In this document: positions 43,224 to 48,814 of the stretch, one piece after another | Position numbering within the stretch: position 1 is the first letter of the stretch | Layout of the letters: every line of letters begins with the position of its first letter | DNA from: Methylobacterium sp. BTF04 | GTDB lineage: Bacteria > Pseudomonadota > Alphaproteobacteria > Rhizobiales > Beijerinckiaceae | Reading direction: 5' to 3' | DNA length: 48,814 nucleotides | Assembly (NCBI RefSeq): GCF_010692745.1 | Contig: NZ_JAAHTB010000035.1 | Coordinates: forward strand, 1-48,814 | Notes under the pieces: generated by a model | Databases searched by the model: none | Seen by the model: only the letters and a program-made list of their open reading frames with translations | What the model was told of the DNA's origin: nothing | Program-made: the position numbers and the translations under genes

Positions 43224-44420
43224 GTGGGGCGAGAGATCAACAGGCTTTCGGCCCGTCGCGTGCAGACCCTCTCCGAGGTCGGCCGACACGCGGACGGCGG
43301 CGGCCTCTATCTCGTCGTTGACCAGAGCGGCGCACGCCGGTGGGTGATGCTCTACCGGCTGGCCGGCAAGCGCCGCGAGATGGGCCTTGGCTCCACTCTC
43401 GCCGTGCCGCTCGCCAAGGCCCGGGAACTCGCCGCTGAAGCGCGCGCACTCATCGCTGGTGGGGTAGACCCCATTGAGGCCAAGCGCACCCAACCATTGG
43501 CCGTGGTCCAGGCGGCGGCCGTGACCTTCGCCGACATCGCCAAGGTCTACATGGCCGACCATGAGAAGTCGTGGCGGAACGCGGCGCACCGCCGGCAGTG
43601 GCGCGAAACGCTCGAGGTCCAGGCGCCCGAGATATGGGCGATGCCGATCACCGAGGTTGATGCAGAGATCGTGCTCACCGTTCTCCGCCGGATCTGGCAT
43701 GAGAAGCCGGAGACCGCGAAGCGCTTGCGCGGGCGCATTGAGCGAATCCTTGATGCCGGACGGATCGGCGGTCATCGCGCAGGAGAGAACCCCGCCCGCT
43801 GGCGCGGCCACCTTGATGTGATGCTGCCCAAGCCCGGCAAGCTCATCCGAGGTCACCACGCCGCCCTGCCGTATGATGCCGTCCCGGCCTTCATCGCCAT
43901 GATCCGCGAGCGCCAAGCGCAGACAGCTCGCGCGCTCGAGGTGGTGATCCTGACCGCCTCGCGTTCCGGCGAGGTCCGCGGAATGCGCTGGAAGGAAATC
44001 GACTTCGGCGCTTCGTTGTGGACCGTACCGAAAGAGCGGATGAAGATGGGCCGGCCGCACCGCGTGCCGCTTTCGGCCGTCGCCCTGGGAATCCTCAGCG
44101 ATCATCGCCCGGCGGACGCCGACCCGGATGCCCTGGTGTTCCCGAGCCGAAACGGAACTGTGCTGTCCGATATGGCCTTCGCCGCGCTTCTGCGCCGATC
44201 CGAGCATGCCAGCATTACGACCCATGGGTTTCGATCCTCGTTCCGCGACTGGGCCGCCGACGAGACCGAACATCCTCGAGAGGTGATCGAGGCGGCTCTC
44301 GCGCATCTGGTCGGCGATGAGACCGAGCGCGCCTATCGCCGGGGCGACGCACTGGCGAAGCGTCGTCATTTGATGGATGACTGGTCTGCCTTCGCGACCG
44401 GCCTCCTCAGTAGGGCTTGA
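43224..44420 (+). CDS. int: Tyrosine recombinase, P4-type integrase
   Basis: A protein of 398 residues. The N-terminal DUF4102-type arm-binding domain includes GGGLYLVVDQSGARRWVMLYRLAGKRREMGLGS. A SAM-like core-binding domain covers about 105-205. The catalytic domain has Arg in LTASRSGEVRGMRW (near 246), H-x-x-R in THGFRSSFRDW (near 335), the third His in ALAHLVGD and the nucleophile Tyr in ERAYRRGD (near 370). It would catalyse recombination at the tRNA-Ser gene. The start is GTG 43224. Its 3' end overlaps the convergent excisionase-like gene by 55 bp. Confidence 0.95.
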   Translation: MGREINRLSARRVQTLSEVGRHADGGGLYLVVDQSGARRWVMLYRLAGKRREMGLGSTLAVPLAKARELAAEARALIAGGVDPIEAKRTQPLAVVQAAAVTFADIAKVYMADHEKSWRNAAHRRQWRETLEVQAPEIWAMPITEVDAEIVLTVLRRIWHEKPETAKRLRGRIERILDAGRIGGHRAGENPARWRGHLDVMLPKPGKLIRGHHAALPYDAVPAFIAMIRERQAQTARALEVVILTASRSGEVRGMRWKEIDFGASLWTVPKERMKMGRPHRVPLSAVALGILSDHRPADADPDALVFPSRNGTVLSDMAFAALLRRSEHASITTHGFRSSFRDWAADETEHPREVIEAALAHLVGDETERAYRRGDALAKRRHLMDDWSAFATGLLSRA

Positions 44421-44593
44421 AGATCCTCCCGCGGGATCACCACGCACCCGCCGATCTTCGTGCTGAAAATCTCGTCGCTCGAGACCATGGCCCACATTTT
44501 GGAGCGGGACACGTTGAGGAGCTTCGCGGCCTGAGACACGCGGTAGCAGAGCGGGGCCTCCTCGGCGGCGGCAATCTTGAAGTGCTCACCCAC
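44366..44593 (-). CDS. Excisionase/AlpA-like helix-turn-helix protein
   Basis: A 75-residue protein with a MerR-type winged helix as in excisionases and AlpA: YRVSQAAKLLNVSRSKMWAMVSSDEIFSTKIGGCVVIPREDLQALLRR. It probably guides integrase direction or regulates the element. The start is GTG 44593, which overlaps the end of the upstream Lar-like gene by 8 bp, so it is the last gene of the minus-strand run. Its last 55 bp lie opposite the integrase 3' end. Confidence 0.85.
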   Translation of the reverse strand: MGEHFKIAAAEEAPLCYRVSQAAKLLNVSRSKMWAMVSSDEIFSTKIGGCVVIPREDLQALLRRPVAKADQSSIK

Positions 44594-44987
44594 GGTCCCC
44601 GTCCTCCTTCAGCGCAGCGCGGCCGACAGAAAAAGCGGCCCTGATAGCCTCGGCGAAGGCTGGCCCAGGCCCAAGACGTGATCCGGCCGGCCGCCGCGGC
44701 TTCCACGCATCCCATGCCGCGGCGAGCATTCCGGGAGTGATGTCGATTTCGGTAGCGAAGCCACGCGGCTTGGCCTCGACGCTGCGCCAAGCCGGCACCG
44801 CAACCGCCTCACCGCAGTCAGCCCATGGGCCACGTGCGCCGCAGCCAGTGCACCGGACCTGGAACGGCTCAAACAGTTCATGGGGCTCGCACCAAAGCTG
44901 CGCGCTGTCTTGGCGGCAGAATGGGCAGTGACCGACCTTCATGCGGAAATGGCCGGTAGTTCCTTGGAAGGTCGTGCCTTCATTCAC
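44586..44987 (-). CDS. Lar-like zinc-ribbon protein
   Basis: A protein of 133 residues. It has a paired Cys motif, CPFCRQDSAQLWC and VRCTGCGARGPW (residues about 20-55), as in Lar/restriction-alleviation-like phage proteins, followed by AVPAWRSVEAKPRG and a C-terminal helical part (MLAAAWDAW, AFAEAIRAAF). Lar proteins relieve type I restriction in Rac prophage, but most distant relatives are untested. The start is GTG 44987 with a perfect AAGGAGG six bases upstream, inside the end of the preceding gene. Confidence 0.65.
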   Translation of the reverse strand: MNEGTTFQGTTGHFRMKVGHCPFCRQDSAQLWCEPHELFEPFQVRCTGCGARGPWADCGEAVAVPAWRSVEAKPRGFATEIDITPGMLAAAWDAWKPRRPAGSRLGPGPAFAEAIRAAFSVGRAALKEDGDRG

Positions 44988-45537
44988 GCTCGCCTCCTTG
45001 GGTTCTCAGAGTGTCGAGGGTGGATCGGGCGCGGCCAAGAATTTTACTAGCTGATGAGTAGGAAGCCTCAGCTTCAGTTATGTCGCGCACCGTCTTGCCT
45101 TCCCACAGCGCCCTGTATCGATCGGCGAGGTAGTCTGCGGCATCCAACGCGGCTGTCGCGGCGTCGAGGGCTGCGGTCAGGCGGGTGACTTCGGCCTCGG
45201 CGGTGAGGGTGCGATGCATCGGGGTGTAGTCGATCCACTCGCAATCCTCAGATCGGTGGTGGTCTCCTTGGCAGATAGCAACTACGCCGCCATCTCGTTC
45301 TTCGACGTTCCACCGGCGGCGATATGAAAGGCTATCCCGCTCGGCCTCAATCTCGGCGATGTGCGAGGCGATGGGGCCGGTTGGGGTGAGGAGGATTCGA
45401 GCCGCCTCTTCCGAGGAGCATGTCAAAACTCGTGTGAAGCTACCATCGGCGTTGGTGCGACCCTTGATCATGCTAAGGATTTTGAACGCCACCGCCTCCC
45501 GCAGTCCTGCCGTGCGGGCGTCGTGGGTGGTGGTCAT
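44980..45537 (-). CDS. Hypothetical element protein with C-terminal helices
   Basis: A protein of 185 residues I do not recognise. It begins MTTTHDARTAGLREAVAFKIL, carries a central acidic His/Cys segment (ICQGDHHRSEDCEWIDY) and ends in a helical Ala-rich and then charged region. It contains no membrane segment. Its ATG overlaps the stop of the upstream gene (ATGA), and its stop overlaps the next gene by 8 bp, which supports it being translated. Confidence 0.6.
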   Translation of the reverse strand: MTTTHDARTAGLREAVAFKILSMIKGRTNADGSFTRVLTCSSEEAARILLTPTGPIASHIAEIEAERDSLSYRRRWNVEERDGGVVAICQGDHHRSEDCEWIDYTPMHRTLTAEAEVTRLTAALDAATAALDAADYLADRYRALWEGKTVRDITEAEASYSSASKILGRARSTLDTLRTQGGERE

Positions 45538-45773
45538 GGGCGGGGCTCCAAGTCATTGGCGTCTATGTGGTAACGTTTACCGGCGTAAGTTGGGTGGCTT
45601 ACGGTATAGACGATCAATGGCGCAGAGCCAGACTTGTAACTCCAAGAAGCGCGTATCCTGTACACTTTGCCAATCTGTTGCCGGCCATGCCGGTCAACGT
45701 ATGAGATAGTTTGGCCGAGAGTGTGCCGCGGCGCGGCCGGCTCTTCTGCGGTATTCTTGAGCGCATCAGCCAT
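45534..45773 (-). CDS. Small hypothetical element protein
   Basis: A 79-residue protein. It has a short flexible N-terminus and a beta-rich core (LGQTISYVDRHGRQQIGKVYRI, APLIVYTVSHPTYAGKRYHI) that could be a small SH3-like barrel, an inference from pattern only. It starts 4 bp after the preceding gene's stop and overlaps the following gene by 4 bp. Confidence 0.6.
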   Translation of the reverse strand: MADALKNTAEEPAAPRHTLGQTISYVDRHGRQQIGKVYRIRASWSYKSGSAPLIVYTVSHPTYAGKRYHIDANDLEPRP

Positions 45774-45777
45774 CGCC

Positions 45778-45972
45778 CTACGCTCCCTCTACGGAGGTGG
45801 TGGGAGCGGCCGAGATCATGGCGGCGTAGATCAGTGGCCGGAGATCAATACGACTTTCATACCGGGCGCCTGTGATGCTTGACCCCTCTGCAAGCGGGGC
45901 ATCCAACATCGCCGCTGTCGGCTCACGCGGGACCAGCACGAACTTCTTTTCATCATAAGTAACCGTTTTCAT
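45778..45972 (-). CDS. Small phage-type protein with PTAAML motif
   Basis: A 64-residue protein: MKTVTYDEKKFVLVPREPTAAMLDA, then a helical tail ending in AAPTTSVEGA. The V-P-x-x-P-T-x-x-M-x-x-A motif followed by an A-A-P end is frequent in small phage genes of unknown function. ATG 45972 is chosen over the longer frame to 46038 because it forms an ATGA overlap with the upstream gene's stop, as do the other joints of this operon. Confidence 0.6.
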   Translation of the reverse strand: MKTVTYDEKKFVLVPREPTAAMLDAPLAEGSSITGARYESRIDLRPLIYAAMISAAPTTSVEGA

Positions 45973-46388
45973 ATCGACACCCTGCCAGTTGTGTTTGAAG
46001 AAGACACTGGAACAGTCAGGGCATGATCTGCGGACCATCCACTATCCAGGCGCTTTGCTAGAGTTCGGCGCTTGATCCCCATAATCTGCGCCCATTCGGT
46101 GACCGTTCGCGTTTCTCCATTGTAATTTACGATACGGTTATTTCCTTTGTTTCTGCTTTGCGCTTTAGCCGAAGCCCATTCGCAGTTTTCCGGGCTGTAG
46201 TTTCCGTCATTGTTTATGCGGTTAAGCGTTAGATTATCTGGCCGCTCGCCCATGTCTTCCATGAACAGACGGCGACAAATCCATCGGTCGCAAACCCTGA
46301 TTCCTCGCCCGCCATATCGCGGATATTTGGGGTGACTTGGGTCATAGCATCGGGAAATCATTTGCCCCCAAGCAGTTTGGACGGTCAT
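45969..46388 (-). CDS. HNH-like phage endonuclease family protein
   Basis: A protein of 139 residues with the phage pattern W-x-x-M-x-x-R-C-Y (WGQMISRCYDPSHPKY), YGGRGIRVCDRW, then FMEDMGERPDNLTLNRINNDGNYSPENCEWASAKAQSRNKGNN. This block is shared by homing-type HNH-related proteins and by AP2-like DNA-binding phage proteins. The C-terminal part (VTEWAQIMGIKRRTLAKRL) looks like a helix-turn-helix. The His of a classical HNH is replaced by Asn (LNRINN), so nuclease activity is doubtful. It overlaps its neighbours by 4 bp on both sides. Confidence 0.7.
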   Translation of the reverse strand: MTVQTAWGQMISRCYDPSHPKYPRYGGRGIRVCDRWICRRLFMEDMGERPDNLTLNRINNDGNYSPENCEWASAKAQSRNKGNNRIVNYNGETRTVTEWAQIMGIKRRTLAKRLDSGWSADHALTVPVSSSNTTGRVSI

Positions 46389-47803
46389 GCCTGTAACTTC
46401 CAGTCAGATGATGGGACGGCCTTCGCGCAGATACCGCAGAGCGTGTAAGGGTCGCTGCGCTGGTGAGAGCACGGGCTGATTGCAGAACAGCAACCTTCGG
46501 CCATTCGCCGCTGTCCCTTCTCGTCCGGCACCTCCACCGTCTGCCGATCGCCAGGGGGGCTGACGCTGGGGGATGCGAGGGCGGCGCGGTCGCTCTCGAT
46601 TTTTCGAAGAATGCCCTTGGCGGAAACTGCGATCTCGTCGCCGCCGGCCCGAAATGTCATGGCACGAGCGATACGCTCAGACAGGTCCCCGGCAACCGGC
46701 ACGCCCACACTTTCGTCATGGGCCATGCCCTGAATAACCTCGACTTCGACGCAGAAATCGTTCGCGGGATCGGGGTGATGGCCAAACCGTGCCAGCGCAT
46801 CCCGCTCCCCGCCCGCTGGCGCAGGGGCTTCGGCGCGGAGAACTCCCGAAGGGGTAAGGCCGGAGGCGTAAAGACTATCAAGGTGGCCCGGAATGAACGT
46901 CTGCCGATTTTCTGGCGCAGGGGCTTCGGCTGGGGGATTGGTGCGGAGGGCGGCCGAGGCAGCGTGAAGATCGCTGACCAAGGCGTTCACCGCCATGTAA
47001 TGCCACCCGGTGCCAAGTCCTGGGTTCTTGCAGGCCACATACAGGTTGCCGCTTACGAGCCCGGCCGGCGGGAATTCGGTGAGGCTGTCGCCCGCCGCTG
47101 CAAACGGCTTAAGCGCCTCCCGCTCCCCCGGGGCGGTGGCCGGGGTCGCGAGGCGGAGTTCCCAAAGCCCATCAGCCCGCGCGTGCCACTGCCCGACGTC
47201 AACGCTTTTTCCATCCGGCGTTTCGACCTCAACGAAGCGGCCGGCCTGCGGGCCGGGAGGCCCGTCAAACACAACATGCAGGGCATGCGGGCTCGAAAGA
47301 GCCGAAGCGAGATCGCGCGTCAGATGTTGCCACCCTTCGTGCGACGGGTCGGAGTGCTCCTTGAAAATAGCCGAAGCTTCGTGCTTGGCGATGCTCGCTG
47401 CGCGCTCCAAGAAAGCCTGCGCCGAAGCAAGGGCTTCCTCGTTCACGCCGCGCGTCTGATTGGCGGCTGGGGTCGCGAGGGCGGCGAGCAATTGGCCCCT
47501 GGCCTTTTCGGCGAGGCCCTTCTCGAAATCGTTGCCCCCATCGGCAAGCGCGACAGCCTCGTTGTAGGCAGTCGCTGCAACATTATGGACCATCTGTTCG
47601 AGGCTCAGTGTCGCTTCGCCGCTCGCCTGACCGGCGCTCTCGGCCGGACGGATGGCGTCTGCGGCGGCGAGGGCGGCGCGCATTTCTTCACGGCAGCCGT
47701 CCGCGTATTCTCCAAGAACTGTACGCCAATCCTCTCCGGGATAGAATGCGTCCATGGCAGCCTCGACCCGCCTCGTCTCGGTCTTGGGATGTGTGGTGGT
47801 CAT
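46385..47803 (-). CDS. Large hypothetical element protein with C-terminal Cys cluster
   Basis: A protein of 472 residues, not recognised as a whole. The N-terminus (VEAAMDAFYPGEDW, CREEMRAALAAADAI) and later blocks look like small phage modules joined in tandem. The middle has a beta-rich block (ALHVVFDGPPGPQAGRFVEVETPDG). Ala/Pro-rich linkers (PPAEAPAPEN, RAEAPAPAGGERDAL) separate blocks. The end carries six Cys residues (EGCCSAISPCSHQ, YTLCGICAKAV), a probable zinc-binding knot. It overlaps the gene on each side by 4 bp. A long open frame on the opposite strand is a codon-bias shadow. Confidence 0.6.
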   Translation of the reverse strand: MTTTHPKTETRRVEAAMDAFYPGEDWRTVLGEYADGCREEMRAALAAADAIRPAESAGQASGEATLSLEQMVHNVAATAYNEAVALADGGNDFEKGLAEKARGQLLAALATPAANQTRGVNEEALASAQAFLERAASIAKHEASAIFKEHSDPSHEGWQHLTRDLASALSSPHALHVVFDGPPGPQAGRFVEVETPDGKSVDVGQWHARADGLWELRLATPATAPGEREALKPFAAAGDSLTEFPPAGLVSGNLYVACKNPGLGTGWHYMAVNALVSDLHAASAALRTNPPAEAPAPENRQTFIPGHLDSLYASGLTPSGVLRAEAPAPAGGERDALARFGHHPDPANDFCVEVEVIQGMAHDESVGVPVAGDLSERIARAMTFRAGGDEIAVSAKGILRKIESDRAALASPSVSPPGDRQTVEVPDEKGQRRMAEGCCSAISPCSHQRSDPYTLCGICAKAVPSSDWKLQA

Positions 47804-48276
47804 GCGGCATCCTCCAGTTCGATCATCCGCACGACGAGGGCGAGGGCGGCGCGTTTCCGGCGCTCGTTCTCTAACGGCGTGACCGGCTCCATGTGAGAGG
47901 GCCTAACGCAGAGCTTGTTCCGGCAGAGGTGATCAAGGTGAAGATCTCTTGGCAGCTTGCCGTTTTCCGCCTCATAGACCGCTCTGTGAGCGTTCTTCTT
48001 GATTCCATCAACCTGAGTTGTCCCATATCCTTTACGGCTTGGTGCCCCAGCCCAGTCCCAGCACAATGTATTGTACCCGTGGTCAGCCTCAGAGTAGCGA
48101 GAGAGGTCTGCCATTCCTTTTCTATTGTGCCCCGCTATTCGCGGCAGCGGCTCTCCTTTTACATGCCCAAGGCGCGCATTGTTGCGCTGCGCTAACGGAG
48201 CGGGAAGCCCGCAGCCGCATGTACACGACGGAGTAACTTGCGCGAGGCGGTCTTCGTTGATTTGGAATGTGGTCAT
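47800..48276 (-). CDS. HNH endonuclease
   Basis: A protein of 158 residues. The N-terminal CTCGCGLPAPLAQRN and FxxGHN-type segment (RIAGHNRKG) resemble phage zinc-ribbon lead-ins to HNH domains. The HNH_3-type core is clear: CWDWAGAPSRKGYG, then AHRAVYEAENGKLPRDLHLDHLCRNKLCVRPSHMEPVTPLEN, with the H-L-D-H and C-x4-C pairs and the final Asn. Such enzymes nick or cut DNA, often as mobile or packaging nucleases. Its stop overlaps the next gene by 4 bp, and it starts 3 bp after the upstream gene. Confidence 0.85.
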   Translation of the reverse strand: MTTFQINEDRLAQVTPSCTCGCGLPAPLAQRNNARLGHVKGEPLPRIAGHNRKGMADLSRYSEADHGYNTLCWDWAGAPSRKGYGTTQVDGIKKNAHRAVYEAENGKLPRDLHLDHLCRNKLCVRPSHMEPVTPLENERRKRAALALVVRMIELEDAA

Positions 48277-48279
48277 GGC

Positions 48280-48642
48280 TCAAACCTCCGGCTTCGTCTG
48301 CGTGGAAGGGCGGGTTGAGGGGGAGGCTGGAGTTCGGCCGGCCAGAGCAGCAAGAGCACGCTTGACCAAACCAGTCCCGGCAGGTGCGGTCGCCGCGGCC
48401 GGCGCGTGTCCCTCATCCTCAAGAAATCGGCGGATGATGTGCGAGACCAGCCGTTGGGCCTCGGCGGCCGACGCGGCGTCGCGATCCAGGTTGTCGATCT
48501 CGGCGGCGATGCCGGGGCACTCGTCGGCCACGGCCACCTGATCGGCGAGCCGGAGGCACCGGTGCTGGCGCCGGGCCAGGGCGAGAAGCCCGGCAGAGAG
48601 GCTGTCGAGGTCGAAGCTCGAGAGGTCGGACGGGTTCAGCAT
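48280..48642 (-). CDS. Hypothetical helical element protein
   Basis: A protein of 120 residues, not recognised. It is mostly helical (LDSLSAGLLALARRQHRCLRLADQ, EIDNLDRDAASAAEAQRLVSHIIRRFLEDEG) with a Pro/Ala/Thr-rich tail. Its ATG at 48642 lies just inside the end of the partial upstream gene, an overlap of 7 bp. Confidence 0.55.
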   Translation of the reverse strand: MLNPSDLSSFDLDSLSAGLLALARRQHRCLRLADQVAVADECPGIAAEIDNLDRDAASAAEAQRLVSHIIRRFLEDEGHAPAAATAPAGTGLVKRALAALAGRTPASPSTRPSTQTKPEV

Positions 48643-48814
48643 GACGGGGCAGCCTCCCGACCCATCTCGATCGCTGCCATGATGCGGTGGACGCTGGTCT
48701 TGCGGGTCGGGTCCGCCACGATCCGGCGGTAGGATTCGAGGACATCACGCTCGTCGGGTGTCACCTCGACCAGGGCCGGATCGGCGAACAGAATCGGAGA
48801 GACGTCGAGCGCCT
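48636..48814 (-). CDS. Partial gene at the window edge, C-terminus only
   Basis: The last 58 codons of a minus-strand gene that starts beyond the window. The visible part includes DPALVEVTPDERDVLESYRRIV and SVHRIMAAIEMGREAAPSC, mixed helical and without known motifs. It overlaps the next gene by 7 bp, so it is the upstream member of the same operon. Confidence 0.6.
   Translation of the reverse strand, partial: ALDVSPILFADPALVEVTPDERDVLESYRRIVADPTRKTSVHRIMAAIEMGREAAPSC

Larger units (their letters stand above)
43040..48814. mobile_element. Integrated genomic island at tRNA-Ser, left part only
   Basis: The element starts at the 3' part of the tRNA gene, which stays intact, and carries an integrase gene just inside. 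A convergent excisionase-like gene and a tightly packed minus-strand run of phage-type genes follow. The right end, with a second copy of the tRNA 3' sequence, lies beyond the window. I found no structural phage gene in the part seen, so it could be a prophage, a phage satellite or an integrative plasmid. Confidence 0.8.

Noticed and set aside
43119..44495. A 458-codon minus-strand frame opposite the integrase
   Set aside because: The integrase has all catalytic motifs; the opposite frame is a shadow and would cover the direct repeats and the excisionase-like gene.
45781..45800. Second copy of the tRNA-Ser 3' end as an internal attR
   Set aside because: CGCTCCCTCTACGGAGG shares only part of the tRNA end and lies within a coding overlap region; the true right end appears to be outside the window.
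45841..46038. CRISPR array or other clustered repeats in the island
   Set aside because: No repeated units of 20-40 bp with regular spacing occur in the window.
46463..47896. A 477-codon plus-strand frame opposite the 472-residue island gene
   Set aside because: Arg/Gly-rich with no motifs. The minus-strand gene has exact 4-bp overlaps with both neighbours, which fixes the coding strand.

Overview
The window looks like a chromosomal segment of an alphaproteobacterium of the order Hyphomicrobiales (Rhizobiales), most likely a Methylobacterium/Methylorubrum-type organism. The evidence is high G+C, the cell-cycle regulators ctrA and chpT, several alphaproteobacterial-only families (DUF1192, DUF2852, DUF1134/EipA, TIGR02302/DUF4175), a lateral CheA with a C-terminal receiver, and a B12 adenosyltransferase-etfB-etfA-hydroxyacyl-CoA dehydrogenase cluster. 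The assignment rests on gene content and family knowledge; no database was searched.

Layout. 0.3-3.7 kb: a secreted M23-type protein, an unrecognised membrane protein in a more AT-rich patch, and a lipoprotein esterase. 3.7-7.9 kb: an SLT/SPOR lytic transglycosylase divergent from a fused oligopeptide ABC ATPase (YejF type), then phosphopentomutase and a DUF1192 protein. 7.9-13.4 kb: a LuxR-type and a TetR-type regulator, a DUF2852 protein with a clear operator-like palindrome, uracil phosphoribosyltransferase and a quinone oxidoreductase. 13.4-21 kb, minus strand: hydroxybutyryl-CoA dehydrogenase, EtfA, EtfB, corrinoid adenosyltransferase, a PagL-like lipid A deacylase, a twin-TM protein and the large TIGR02302 protein. 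21-27 kb: a TerB/DUF533 protein, lysA with an LptM-like lipoprotein, a Cys-rich secreted protein, a coiled-coil membrane protein, eipA, a YHS protein and cysQ.

27-41 kb is the regulatory and motility core. It holds chpT, the chemotaxis operon cheA-cheW-cheY-cheB-cheR, ctrA divergent from fliI-fliJ, a LPG-synthase-like membrane protein, and flhA with a CtrA-box-like promoter element. ChpT passes phosphate to CtrA, and CtrA is expected to drive flagellar genes, so one cell-cycle/motility circuit is largely contained here. 40.5-42.7 kb holds capsule export genes of KpsE and KpsT type, with no KpsM permease in view.

43 kb to the end is the left part of an integrated mobile element. It begins at a tRNA-Ser(GGA) gene used as attachment site, carries a P4-type tyrosine integrase preceded by a pair of direct repeats, and has a convergent excisionase-like HTH gene. 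This last gene is the final member of a minus-strand chain of ten tightly packed genes, most of them overlapping by 4-8 bp, which runs off the window edge. The chain holds two HNH-like proteins, a Lar-like zinc-ribbon protein and six proteins I cannot assign. It is the least explained part of the window.
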